Below, one piece after another: positions 33,801 through 45,699 of a stretch of 64,000 nt of DNA. The notes under the pieces were generated by a model. It had not been told where the DNA came from, made no database searches, and saw nothing but the letters and a program-made list of their open reading frames with translations. A program made the translations under genes and the position numbers. Source of the DNA: Chiua virens (Eukaryota; Basidiomycota; Agaricomycetes; Boletales; Boletaceae). The first letter of the stretch is position 1. Each line of letters begins with the position of its first letter. The stretch spans positions 62,001 to 126,000 of the forward strand of contig JAHNUO010000023.1 of NCBI GenBank assembly GCA_019787685.1, written 5' to 3'.

Positions 33801-34380
33801 TCCATTGGAACGTGATGCAATCTCAGCATACCTTGGGGACAAACCAGTGCCCACAAAGTTTTACTGGTGGGCACGTCTTCGGTTACCAAATGGCCAGGTT
33901 GCACGGTCTACCATGAGGGAGAAACAAACTGAAGGGCGAGCCATTTGGATCTCACGTAATGTAAAGGTATGTACAATAAGAACTAATCAATGCGGAGACA
34001 CACTAAAAAGCAGGTAGATCCAGTTCCGACAGAGTTTCTGGGTTAGCGAGGTCCAATACTATACAAGACTCGCAGTCCAGAACGATGATGAAGACTGGTA
34101 CTTTGAAGATGTTGCATGTGTCCGTCTGTTTGGCCAATTTGATCCTGAGCTCGACAGGATGTCCTATGGCACTGTCAAGAGCTCTCAATCTCTTGATCAA
34201 ACTCTCGTTTTCATTCAAATCAAGGATATTCACGCAGTTGTTGGGATGGTGCCTCATACAGTCCAGTTGCCAGATGGTCAAATGGAGGATCGGTTTTTCG
34301 TTGTAGATAAGACAGGTATTGAGATTGCTTCACAAGCTGTTGGAGATGAAAAGGACGATAACGAAGGATTGTACAATTAA
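30890..34380 (+). CDS. TNP2-type (CACTA/EnSpm-like) transposase, three exons, apparently intact
   Basis: Exons 30890-31180, 31243-33966 and 34018-34380 join in frame to about 1125 residues; introns (62 and 51 bp) are canonical. The N-terminus has a Cys-rich finger-like segment (YWCVCHRFCKG...TWYRHLQK) followed by acidic repeats rich in Asp, Glu and Arg. The transposase core has DICIQNCVAFTGPFAHLERC, RAIFNTIPIGPQIQALYR, LLVFSIDGAQLYESKHSDCW (catalytic Asp), SVLPGTIIPGPNKPK, SCADGPGL and YCPLRGRRKPGGSQYYP, as in basidiomycete TNP2 proteins. The C-terminal exon (FWVSEVQYYTRLAVQ ... DWYFEDVACVRLFGQ) is the usual end domain. It should cut and paste a CACTA-type element. I found no CACTA-type termini, so the limits of the element are unknown. 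Confidence 0.85.
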
Positions 34381-34401
34381 TGAATACAACAAGTTTACTA
34401 T

Positions 34402-36698
34402 CTACTTTTTCTGCGGCTTTCCTACATTGAATCCACGCTAGATGAAGAAAAAGTCAGTGGAGTTTGGAAGGGATGTGAAAAAAATCTTGACACTCACTTT
34501 CGCGAGTTCATGGGCATACATTGTCTTCTCACCATCCTCGCTCTCAGGCTCAGTCTCACTATCGTCAACAATAACTATAATATAAATGAATCAAATGTTA
34601 TATTTAATAATCCAGATACATACGAGAGCCATTAGTCACATTAGTTCGGGAAAGACTTGGACCAGCATGATAGGGTTGATTGGCAGCCTGAGTATTTGAG
34701 TTGTTCGCTCCAGGAGCTGTCGAAATGGTCAGAATACCAGAAACTCGAAAAATGGCAACTAAGAGTAGTAACCCAAATAGTACATACCACAGTGACTCAG
34801 ATTAGTTGGTTTGGTTACAGCAGTCATGGTGCTGGTTTTCTTGGTTGACTCAGAGCCTGAGGCTGTGGTGTCGAGACGTGGTCTCTTCACATCTCTAGAG
34901 ACATATATGGGCCCATCTAAGTCAAATGGGGGTGATGGCCTGACCTCAATTGTCTGATCAAGTGAAATTTGATATATCTGATAGATTAGCTGTACAGTGG
35001 CTCAAACAACTGTCCCAATGTTTGCATGTTTTTCACTAAACATAACAAAACGCAGTAACCACTAAACCTTACCCAAATCTGTGGGTGTATGAAATATAGT
35101 GCTTACTCCTGGCTTTCTATTGGACCAAGGGTCAAAGAATTTGAATGAGATTTGATGAAATGGCATTCATTTCAAAATGGTCACTCATTGGGACAGTTTT
35201 TTGACTTTATATAAATATAAGTATTTAGTATTTAGTATGACCTCCTTTGGCCTTGATAACTACTTCAAGCCTTCTATTCATGCTTTTAATCCATTTCTGA
35301 TGCTATTCTGCACAAATATTCCCCCACTCCTCTGCTAACCTCTCCTATAAATGATAAACTCCTTAGAGGCACTTTTATACACTAAAAGTTATTGTTTCAG
35401 ATGATTTCAGGTATGTTCAAAGGAAGTGAAGTATAGAGACTGTGCAGGCCAATCTAAAGATCCAATCTCTTGATCTTTTACCCAGGTCTGAACTGTTTTA
35501 GAGGTATGCTTGGCATTATTATCTTATTGAAAAATGATCTCACCTTCTGAAATTGTAAAATTTTCAATGCTTTCCAGCAACCCCTGCTTTGAAATTGTCA
35601 CATACTGCTCAGCATCCATCTTTCTGTACATCTCACTCTAAACTCCCACTCCATTCCACCCTATGTAGGCCTATGCCTGACTATACCTCTAGCAATCAAT
35701 TACTCTCCTGCATTTTTCCACACATACTCTTATTTATATGACCCAATCCTATTGACTTTAGTCTTATTTAGCTATACAACCCTTTTACCACCCTCCACAG
35801 TCCAATGCTAGTATTTGAAAGCATAGGCCAATCATCTTTTCTTGTGACTCTTGAAGAGAAGAGGTTTTTGTTCTCTACTACAGCTTTCAAAGAGGCTTTC
35901 TTGAGGGTATTTCTGACTGTCTGAGGGTAGAGAGGAGTATCAATAATGATATTGATAAGTATAGTGAGCTGAATAGCATTTTTGGCCTTGCCAGTAATGA
36001 TCTGTTATACAATAGCCCTTTTGCTGGTAAATGAAAACTTTGAAGAGTAACCACCAAGATATTTAGTCTTGTCTAGCTGGACTTCCTGAAGGACCCTAGA
36101 CACTGTAGACTTGCCTAGACAAGTTTGAGAGGTTATTTTCCTGGAAGAGAGATTCAGGAAAAGGAAGGAGACAGTATTTTCCCTTAAGAGCTTTCATGAT
36201 GATGATAGGAAAGTTACTATGAAATGGTGGGGTTTATATGGTGCTAGCTGATGATAGTTACATAAATAAAACATAATAGAACCATTATCAAATGTATGTA
36301 AGTACTTTACAACATGTTAGGGTCTAATATATGTAATCCAAACTTAAAGTCAAAGAACTGTCCCAATGAGTGATCATTTTGAAATGATTGCCATTTCATC
36401 AAATCTTATTCAAATCCTTTAACCCTTGGTCCAATAGACAGCCAGGAGTAGGTACTATATTTCATATTCCCACATGTTTGGGTACGATTTAGTGGTTACC
36501 GCGTTTTATTGCATTTAGTGAAAAACATGCAAACATTGGGACAGTTGTTTGAGCCACTGTATATGGGGTAACGGTCCTTACCAAAGGGCCCACAAAGTCC
36601 GGTACTGTAAAGCGATAGACCTCTTCATGTTTGAGGGGAACTTCAATGATAAATGTGTTCCCGAGCACTTCAATAAGTGATGTGCGTAATGTTGACAT
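34402..36698 (-). CDS. Intact five-exon gene for a 162-aa nuclear-type protein, Tc1 element in intron 1
   Basis: Exons on the minus strand: 36698-36582, 34953-34788, 34716-34624, 34574-34498 and 34437-34402. All junctions are GT..AG and phases agree; the total is 163 codons with the stop. The protein starts MSTLRTSLIEVLGNTFIIEV, carries a basic KRPRL cluster (possible nuclear signal), a Ser/Thr/Asn-rich middle and an acidic patch DDSETEPESEDGE. The stop is 21 bp from the TNP2 stop, tail-to-tail, so it may be the second gene of that transposon. The Tc1 element 34995-36559 sits at a TA inside intron 1, which without it would be about 60 bp. An upstream in-frame ATG at 36770 is an alternative start. 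Function unknown. Confidence 0.6.
34995..36559 (-). mobile_element. Decayed Tc1/mariner element (1565 bp) in an intron
   Basis: TA at 34993-34994 and 36560-36561. Ends are CAGTGGCTCAAACAACTG and its complement, with imperfect inverted repeats of about 215 bp. Inside each arm the outer motif AACTGTCCCAATG recurs in opposite orientation. The minus-strand transposase is a relic: residues like EIIFQ-stop-DNNAKHT (second Asp) and the C-terminal IKAKGG.TKY can be read, with several stops and frame changes. Confidence 0.85.
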
Positions 36699-36845
36699 GA
36701 TGGAATGGAAGGAAATAGATCCCAGTATTAGTGGGCATATGCACTCTGATGGTACCAGTAGTTGGCACAATTTGTCTCGTGATTTGCTTGTGTCTTCCTC
36801 TCATACCACCACCATCACACAGTACCCTCAGCCCTGTGCCCTACC

Positions 36846-39800
36846 ATGTCCATCCCAGCATTCAGCCTATCATTTAATCCATCCGGTTATACTGACTATT
36901 ACAATACGTCACGGTCACCACTGGGCCTGGCACCATCACTTGCCGAGATCGATCACTTAGCGAATTCGGCTCAAAACAGCACCGACGTCCATTTTGAGCA
37001 ATCCAGACTCAGACACATGGCAAACACGCAACACCATCAGAACCAGGTTGGTACTATGCTGATGACTTTTGTTATACTCATGGTCCGTTGTAGGAGTCAA
37101 TGATCCCTTGAGGTGATAAACCCATGTTCCCGCTTTGTTTACAGGATGCCCGGATTGCCCATATCGATTGTCCTACCCGTCCGTCGTGGTCCCGTGTCCA
37201 TCCGAGTGGATCCAACCCATATTCGTATGTTTTGTTCTTCATTCCTACACGTTTTCGCGCGAGGTGACCAAATCGGGTTGCTCGATCGGGATCGCACGAC
37301 GTACACTAATCAACTCTCTTTTGTCCAATTTCTATTTTATTTCGTACCTTCTTAGATTTTTTTTAGACGGTTCCGTGTTATCGACACGTATCCGATTGGT
37401 TATAAGGAACGGATAGTCGGGTCGTACGACGTTTTAAAGGTAGTCCATTGATTCACGGATCAAACCTTATCCCACCTTGACAGAACATTGTTTTCCTTTT
37501 CACGGGTCGATCTCCATGAGAGTCGGCTCCGTATACGTACGCTTCCCTTATTTATTCGATACTTTATCCGCTGTAAAAGTCCCGGGGAATACCTGAGACT
37601 ATAAAATTTGTGTTCGTAAATAAAAATTTCATCTTTCGATCCCCGTTTTCTCTCGCGTCCTAAGTCGCCTCGCCCGGTTATCTATCTTCTCTATCCGCCC
37701 TTACTCGTACTCGATCACCGTTGTGCTCGAGTCTCTGCCTTGTCGCCGAACTATCCGACTGTCCGCGTTTCGGCCGGTTTTGTCGACCTTCGTACGGTTT
37801 CACCCGGGAACGCGTCCGGATTGCTTTCAAAGCTCCTGTCAACGCCTTGACACTTCGTCTCCAACCTCAGAACCCCTTGGGACGAGCCATACTCGCGCCC
37901 ATCCCTTTTCTTTCTATCTGACAGTTCTACTAACCCTGTTCCTGTCACACCAGCCCGTTCTTAATTTCTTCACCGTACCTGCCAAAAGTACGAACAACAA
38001 ATCCAACAACTTCAAGCTACAATTTCCCAGGTCCAGGCTACTTGTTCGCAGCTACAAGCAGAAAATGTGCGTCTACATGCATCCAATGATGCATACAAGT
38101 GAGTTTCTTTTTTTTTTGGACGCATATACCCTGCTTATTGTATTCTAGGGATGCTTTCACTCGTCTTATAGGCCGTTCTTCCACCGGCAATGCCAGTATC
38201 TCCCCGAGCCTTCCAAATGAAAGTGATCCTACCACCACCAGCTTCGATTCAATGACAGTGCCTGAGGTGAGGCAGAAAAGAAAGGTCCTGGAGCTCTTCC
38301 CACCATTTCACCGGGACGACTTCCCTAAGGTCCAGTTTTGGACTCGCAGGGACTACAAGAACTGGAAGAAAAACCCGCAGGCCCAGGGGATCGATCAAGA
38401 CTCTTTCCCCTTTCTGGAAGACGAATTTGGGGTGCTGCTACCGGATGGGACAGACACTGACGTGTTGAGCAGGATGCGTGATATCTGGCAAGACTACTTG
38501 AAGGACGGCATTGCACCAAGCACCTGGGGGGGTGCCTCAGCCAGTATGAAAGAAGAGTTTTGCATGGAGATCGTGAAGAATTGGCCTGAGCTCGGTCTAT
38601 GTGCAAACAACTGGAAGATCCACCTTATGGCCACAGCTCGATACCCGTCTTGGGCCCAGCACTGTGTCAAAAAGGATTTGCCAGTAAAGCGTGTCAAGTC
38701 CGAGCCAGAGGAAGTCCCATCCGACTTGGAGCTTGAAGGTCCCTCAGATGCAAAACGAATCAAGACTTCCGACTTCGAAATCGCAAATGAACACCACTAC
38801 GCCCCTTTGTCACCACTTTCCGATCTCGATACTCCAGACTCTTTAATTATCAATCCCACCATCCCCATCGCATTGAAACCCACCAACAATACCATGTCGG
38901 CAACCAACGAATCCTCCAACAATTCTCAGTCAACCTCAGGCATGTCTGGCTTGGGCTTGGGATCCACTCAGCTCCCTGCACCAGCGATGCCGGTATTGAA
39001 AAATCCATTGTACCATTCCCTCTACCAGTAAGCGTAAGCAACTGACTTCTTTTTCACAGGAAGAATATCTTGAAGCCACGATTGAAGCCATGCACAACTG
39101 AGCCAAGGCCAACAACCACGGTGCAAGTGCAAGTTGCACAACCTTCCACTATGGCCCCCTTGTCATCTGAGTCGACTGTTCCAATCACAAGCACTTCATC
39201 TACTACAGTTTTGACTTGTGCAGACTTGGAGGTCGTGCCAGCAGTGGAGCCGAAGATGATCGTGACACAAAACTCTGAGACGCCGGCACCTGCAACATCT
39301 CTAACTACTGCTACTACAGTGTTACTGGCCTCGACCATCGTACCACCGGCACCAGGCACACTGAACAATCTCACAAACGTTGGATGGGTGTCCCAGGTCT
39401 CGGAGGGAGCAAAACCGGCTGGAGAAGACCACAACCCGAACACAATCATGACAGCGACGGCCAACTCAGGGACCAATGCGGCTGGAGCAGTTACTATGTG
39501 GACGCCTCGTAAGGCGAGGACAGGACAGTTCGTTTCCATACTTCTTATTATGTGATTACCAGTGTTGACGACGTTGTGCCATGCTCAACAGTACACTCTG
39601 TGCATATCGATGGCTCAAACAAGTGAATACCGTGGGAGATAAAGATGGATTTACCGTGTATTGGAAGAAACTCACGGCAGCTCAGAAAAAGGTATAGTAA
39701 TGAGTCGTGTAATCTTGGTGTAAGTCAATACAGCTATAACGATCTTAGCAATATGACGAGGAGTGCGTTAACTTGGTGGGTACTATTGTACACTATCCCA

Positions 39801-39904
39801 ATCAGATCACACGCTAATACCAACGACCTTAGGTGAAAACGAATGCTTGGATTGGATTCACTCCCGGAGCACTTGAAGCAATCGCAACAGGGACGATGTA
39901 CTAG
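36846..39904 (+). CDS. Intact seven-exon gene, 618 aa, agaricomycete family of unknown function
   Basis: Exons 36846-37046, 37989-38098, 38149-39027, 39060-39527, 39592-39691, 39749-39775 and 39833-39904 give 619 codons without a stop until TAG 39902-39904. Exon 1 encodes MSIPAFSLSFNPSGYTDYYN. Exon 2 is a Gln-rich coiled coil (EQQIQQLQATISQVQATCSQ). Exon 3 has VQFWTRRDYKNWKK, SRMRDIWQDYL and IVKNWPELGLCANNWKIHLM ending YPSW. Exon 4 is Thr/Ser/Pro-rich. The end carries LCAYRWLKQVN...VYWKKL and NAW. I recall such proteins as large families in agaricomycetes but know no function. Intron 4 (39028-39059) is only 32 bp, the weakest junction. Intron 1 is swollen by the solo LTR 37089-37972. Confidence 0.6.
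37089..37972 (+). repeat. Solo LTR (884 bp) inside intron 1 of the 618-aa gene
   Basis: TGTAGGAGTC...TTTCTTCA, flanked by CCGT at 37085-37088 and 37973-37976 (4-bp duplication). CpG-rich, so young. It has an imperfect hairpin AGTCCCGGGG..CCTGAGACT directly followed by ATAAAA (37591-37615), the same layout as in the LTRs at 48169-50222 and 55795-56410. Confidence 0.7.
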
Positions 39905-40299
39905 TGCTCAAGACTTGTCGCAGCAGAGACTCGGAGGCGGGACTCGAGTAGGGAGTTATAGATGCGAGTAGACAAGTGGTAGGGTGGAATGGGTGCAGAG
40001 ATCCTGGTAGACAAATGTGGAAACCAGTAGGTGTGGATAGAAACGGGACTGGAGTAGAAAAGAATATGTACGGGTAGCAAAAAATGGATTTCAGAGTATC
40101 ATCGAAATCAATAGGAGCTGGTACATTCGCGTCCATGGTTGGGATATACGCAAGTAGCTCTGAGTAGATGGTTGATCTATTTTCAGTACAAATGGATACA
40201 ACCCATAGCTTATATTCCATCTACTATTTGTGCCATTCGGCTATTTTCATCTACGGTATAGATTTCCATCGCTTTCCCGATATCCATTTCTCACTGGGC

Positions 40300-42904
40300 G
40301 TGAGCAGCAGGAACATGCAGGAATCAAAGCTGCAAGCTGGAATTTGGATAGGGGTCCACCAGATCATGTGAAGGCCTGGTATGTTGTGTCTTCAATACTT
40401 ATTGACTGCTCAAAGAGATTTAATGTATGTGCAGAAATGCCAGTTGTCACAGAGAGTCTGTATTTCATGAATTTGTGCAGGAGATGTGGCGCGCATGTGG
40501 GTTGAGAGTTTCCTTTCTTGTGGGATGGAAAAATGTAGAAGGGGAAATTGTCACAACCAGGTGAATATCAAATAATGTCAGCTTGAAACAGGTACTCATT
40601 AAATAACTTTTTATCATGACAGTCTTGACTTCAATGAGAAAATCAAAGGGGGAGAGAGGTTTTCCGCAGTTTCGAAGATCCGCAAGGAGTGGGAAGAATA
40701 TATTGGTGTTTCATTTGAACCTCAGGGAACGCCAGAGAGTGATGTGGATACAATGGATGAGGACTCAAATTTCCAGGTCAAGAGGTTGAGGAAGCCAAAG
40801 GAAGATCCAGTGAAAGCAGTGATGCAAGATGATGGGTCAATATGGATAGCAGACATGAAGAGGCTTTCAAGGGAGGGACTTCAAAAGCAGGTGTGGGGAT
40901 TTTTAACCGCCCATTATCATGAGTACAGAATGATCCTCTGGGGAGGACTATTTACCAACTGTGGTACCACATACTGGCAGGATTCACTTGTGGTCAAAAC
41001 AAAGCTGCGGTCCCATTTAAACGATTACCCACAATTGGACATCAAATGATTGAGCCGCAGTATCTTCCACCTGATTTTGAATTTCCGGGTGATCTGAGCC
41101 ATATGCGGAAGTCGGAAGCAACAACATTTTTGGAATTTATCAGGGCTTGGCAAGAAACACACCCAGATGATGTCTTCAGATTCCATCAATGGCTCAATGA
41201 CAGTGGGGAGCTGGAGATGCCTGTGGATGTAGGACAACAAGGGGAGGACACATCCCATGAAAAGGATCTGCCCAAAGGCCATGGAAGAAGCCGCAGTGGA
41301 AAAGGGAAACATGCTATGCGAAGCAAAAGGAACAAAAGCACAGAAATTAATAGTGGAGATGAGGAGGAAATGGACGATGCGTCGACTGATCATGTGGGTC
41401 CCTTGAATGACCTTCAACCTCCCACACCCGAGAGCAACCTGCAGGGCATGTTGTATGAGGGCACCCAAGCCACAAATGCATGGAAGGTTAGTTTTAAGCT
41501 CTACAGGAGAATGATGCTCCGCTTGCAGAATTATTACTAATTTGTCACAGTCGAGCTCCAGAGAAGATTCCCAATGAGGAAGGGTCCGGAATGCCGTTGG
41601 GACAAACATTAAACAGGGAGCACATGTTCCAGAAATACATGTGAATGCTTCAAAGCAATATATTCCACACAGGATGGAGTGTAGCAGAGAACAGCATACG
41701 TTGGGCACTGCGACGAAGGATCGGGGGATCATCCGCAGGGCTATGACACCCGCTGCACACCAGGAGGTAGAGGTCCACAATGTGTCCTGCACGGCCACCA
41801 TCCCGCATAGAGCGGACAAACAGAAGGAGAGGTCTATCATTGTCCCAGTGAATATGGGATCTGATGAGGAATTCTCTGGGACTGACTCCAAACAGGGACA
41901 TCATTCCTGCAACATGTCTATGTGTCAAGAAGTTGCTGCAAGTGGAGTGAGCAGGTCCGCATTCACCCAATCTGCAGAGGGATCACACAGCAATGTTGAA
42001 AATCATTCAGAGGCACTTGTACCTCGTGCAAAACAGGCCAAGGAATATGATACGTCTGAATGTAAGTAATTCCACCATTTAGGAGTGCAGAAACAAGGCA
42101 CATAACAATCACCTGTCAGGGAGAGAACATTGTGACCCCCAGACTTCCACAGAAGCCCAAGTGATCCAATCAGGTCTTGACAGTGATAATGACAGTAAAG
42201 ATGAAGTGTCAGTGTATATTCCCAGGAGAAAGACTAGTTCTACAGGATCCAGAAATTCACGTAGGAGAGTGGAAACACCACATCCGCACTTCACCACAAA
42301 GAGTATGTTGTTCTATTACTTCACATATGGGACTGAGCGACATTCACTATGAATCTGGTAGAAATTGTATCACATGGAACAAAGCCAAGTTCAGGCAACA
42401 CAAAAAATGTGGTAGAGCCAGTCTTGGAGGGCCCGAATGTGACCTACATATCGGCTCAAACAGTTTGCGGAAACGCATAATATGGACAAGGGAAAAGGGA
42501 CGCGCAAGATCACAAACCTTTTGACATCTGATGTGTCTGCTGCTGCAGGCAGTGTCGAAGCATCTGTGGCAAAAACACAGAAGAGAAAATATTTGCTTCT
42601 GAGTAAGTCCCTTCGTCAAATGGGCCATGACATTGTCTGACATGACACAGACAATGATGGTCCTGTTGATCCCTCTGCCCCAAAGAGACATAAATCACAA
42701 ATGATTGCGGAATCATCTGCGGATGTATCAGAAAAGGGTATGAATTCCCAAACCGTCCAGTTTGTTAGTTTACATGATGCTCATTGACCCACTCCAGATG
42801 AGCACGCACAATACCTTTGCCCCCAGATTCAAATGTTCCCACACCAGAGAAGATTGTTCGACGCAAACCAAAGTCATTGGGTTCAACTCCTAACAAGAAG
42901 AGGT
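40300..42904 (+). pseudogene. Decayed gene of an uncharacterised agaricomycete family
   Basis: Pieces in order: AASWNLDRGPPDHVKAW (about 40328), MWRACGLRVSFLVGWKNVEG (about 40485), SLDFNEKIKGGERFSAVSKI, then 40744-41046 ending YPQLDIK. A one-base frame change near 41046 leads to MIEPQYLPPDFEFPGDLSH...HPDDVFRFHQWL (41046-41540). Charged, Ser-rich segments follow to KSLGSTPNKKR and a stop at 42902-42904. The block order matches a family I recall from mushroom genomes; its role is unknown. It follows the 618-aa gene on the same strand. Confidence 0.45.
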
Positions 42905-43357
42905 GATCTTGCTACCTTGTTTCTGCTCAATATGAATTACCAAGGTGTTTACATGTACTGTATATATGGAATGGGCAATCGGTGGGTTGGTTCATGTGAT
43001 GGCTCAGATATTTCTGCAGCGATTGGTGGTCCAAGAATGGAATCAATTCCATATGATTCCGCTCTGCAGACCTTAACATAGATCTGTGGACCTTCGGTAT
43101 CTCAAACAAATCTCATTTGTAGAATGTCCAAACTGATCATTTTGTTATGTATTAACATACATCCAACTCTGCAGATGAAATTCTATTTAAATTGATATCT
43201 ACAGGAGGACTTGGTCCTGATATTATTTACTGAGTGATATCCATTTGATTAGGAAAACCTTTGCCCTTTTTCTCTTCGTACCGTCCTGTGGCCTTCAGGA
43301 AAAAAATGGTCTTGTGGGTAATTATGTCGCAGAAGGCCGTGAGGGTAAACGAATGAG
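42905..43357. other. Gene-free interval
   Basis: Between two converging decayed genes; nothing recognisable. Confidence 0.4.
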
Positions 43358-45472
43358 TTAGAGCCTGGATGGAGAGGGAAGCCGAACAAGTGACAGCCTG
43401 GAGGGGGAGGGAAGGCGAATTCGTTGGAGGTGGGAAGGGGAGGATGCATGGGTTTCAGACACGGATTGATCGAGCGAAGCCAGCGGAGCAAAAGGAAAAT
43501 CTTTGGCGGGATCCGCAGGGGTCATGGTACAAAGAGCAGGCGTTGCAGGGCAGGGGGAGGCACAGGCAGAGAATGGAGAATGGGGTGACATGTGAGAGGG
43601 AGAGTTTAGGATTGACAGTGGGCCAGAGTCTGGCGTGGCTGGTGGGGTCGTCTGAGGCATGTGGGATGGAGAAGTGGTGGATGCGTCTGGCACCAGAATA
43701 TGAGGGCTGCCAGGAGAGGAGACACTTGAAGGACCCAGGGCCATGGGTGGAAGCTGAAAGGGGAGCACAAGGTGTTCCTTAAGGTCCTTGGATGTACCAC
43801 TAACCTGACGTCACGTTCCCTCGACAACTCGACTCATTGACCCATAGCCTATCCGTAAGTTGCGGATCTCCTCTTGAAGTGAAGAACGTTCAGCCACTAC
43901 TGCCCTCAACTCTGCTTGTAAGAGCTGATAGTCCTGCTCCCATCGGAGCAGGGCTTTCACTCCTTTGTCCCATTTGTCCTGCATTTGCGCCAATTCTTGC
44001 TGGAAACTGTGTAGCTCCTCCTTAAGTACATCCAATTCTTCTTTTGTAGCCATGGGGACTCCAGTCAACGAATATGCTTGTCCTGGTGTGAGGGCCCTTG
44101 TGGTAGAGTTGGTGGCAGCAGTAGCAGGAGGGACAGAGTGTGGGTGGATGGGACTGGAGCGATTGACAGACTTGTTACGATTGTGGGAAGGTCCAGCGAC
44201 GGGCAAGGGGGAGGGGCATTGCTTGCGGCTAGGAACAGGCTTCTTGATCAGTTTTGAGGTTATGACTACCTCCGCTACAATTGTCACGGAAAGGATCAGT
44301 TATATGTATCATCAAATTGAATAATGCCATATGAATCAGTTTCTTTGATGAAAGACCTGACTGAGATTGTTCTTTCATATGCGCCATGGGAGAGGGTGAT
44401 GGCGGCTTCGACAGAGCAGGTGTCTTAGACCGTGTATGGGATTGTGCACGCACTGCGTAACGTCCCCACAGCTTGTAATTGTTGGAATAGTTGCAGCGAT
44501 GCTTGCCTGTCTTGCAAGGCAGGCATGCAGTGCTGTCTCCGTCCACCAGCCGGTAGCACCATGGATTTGCTTTCTTAGCACATTTGCTACATGGTTTGTT
44601 GTACAAGTTGCCATTTTGGGCCGCCATGCCCTTCTTGCTGGGTGTCGCTGAAGTAGACTTGACTGGTAATAGAATCGATTTGGGAGTCAGTCGCTGGGTA
44701 TCATCGCCCTGAGTCGGAAGTATCCTCCTTCGCCTGGGATGACCATATTCAGGGTTTTCATTACTCCCTTTGACGCCGTCGTCCAGAGCTTTATTCTTCC
44801 TCTGCACATCATTTTTCCGCACTGCATCATCCTTTGTGTCATCGAGGCATTTTGGATTTTTGTCATCATCATGCATTCACCTACACCGCGTTCAACATCC
44901 TCACTGTTGTTGTGGGGGTTATCGTCCTGCACCTTTTTCTTCCCATCGATCTTCTCCTTGCAACGTGCTTCTGCCCGTGCATCCTCATCAATCTCCATCA
45001 CATCCTCTTCCTGCTCTGCTTTGCCTTCCTCCACCATGACTTCCACAGCCTTGCGCTTTCCCAGAACAGACTTTGAAGACTGACCTTCCACTCCATTCCC
45101 TTTGACTCCAATTGCCTTTGGCCACCACTTGTGCTTCTCCAACGTGGCTACATCTGGATTGCAAATGCTTTCCTAGTCTGGCCAGTTGTGATTCTTTGGC
45201 CAGAATGCGTCGACCGCAACCAGAAGTTGCAGGATCTCTGTGGCATCAGGCATGGCTGGTTTTACCAACGCCTGGTAAACTTTAAAGATACGGGACGGAA
45301 TGCAATCAGAATGATTTTGTACCATTTCTTTGTTAATCTGGGAGACTGCCTGGATCCACTTCGGCGCCAGATCCTCATTAGTTCCATACCCTGCCGCTAT
45401 GTCTCTCCGGAGGATATATTCGATAGCTTGGTTTGTGGATTCCAGAATTGCATTTGCGTTCTTGGCATTCAT
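43358..45472 (-). pseudogene. Zn2Cys6-like / coiled-coil gene, copy 2, with premature TAG
   Basis: Starts ATG 45470-45472 (MNAKNANAILESTNQAIEYI). After HNWPD comes TAG at 45173-45175, where copy 1 has TGG. The frame then continues through an acidic, Lys-rich region to the cluster CSKCAKKANPWC...CLPCKTGKHRC (C-x2-C-x7-C-x10-C-x2-C-x6-C, 44600-44500), a complete Zn2Cys6-like pattern. A coiled coil follows (KEELDVLKEELHSFQQELAQ, about 44040-43860), then a Pro/Ser-rich tail ending in a repeated RLPSPSRL. Several introns must be assumed. Probably a DNA-binding protein by family; target unknown. The two copies have complementary defects: copy 1 lost the sixth Cys, copy 2 the reading frame. Confidence 0.55.
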
Positions 45473-45699
45473 AGTTAATCGAAGATGGGAGATGAGATGA
45501 GAAATAAAAGCGAAAAAAGTTGTGTTGTGGTACCTTCAGTTTCAACAAACAAGGGAATTCCCATGGGTCACAATAAACCACATTGATCTTGTGCCACGAC
45601 TAAGTTCATTTGAATTCTGAAGCTCATCTGACGTCCGCAATCAGTCTCCACCTTTCCTTCTCACTCAGTCTCCCACTTCAATCATCAATCATCAATGCC

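Noticed and set aside
41025..41891. Minus-strand 288-codon frame
   Set aside because: Antisense to a frame with family resemblance (HPDDVFRFHQWL); the minus-strand text has no recognisable domain.
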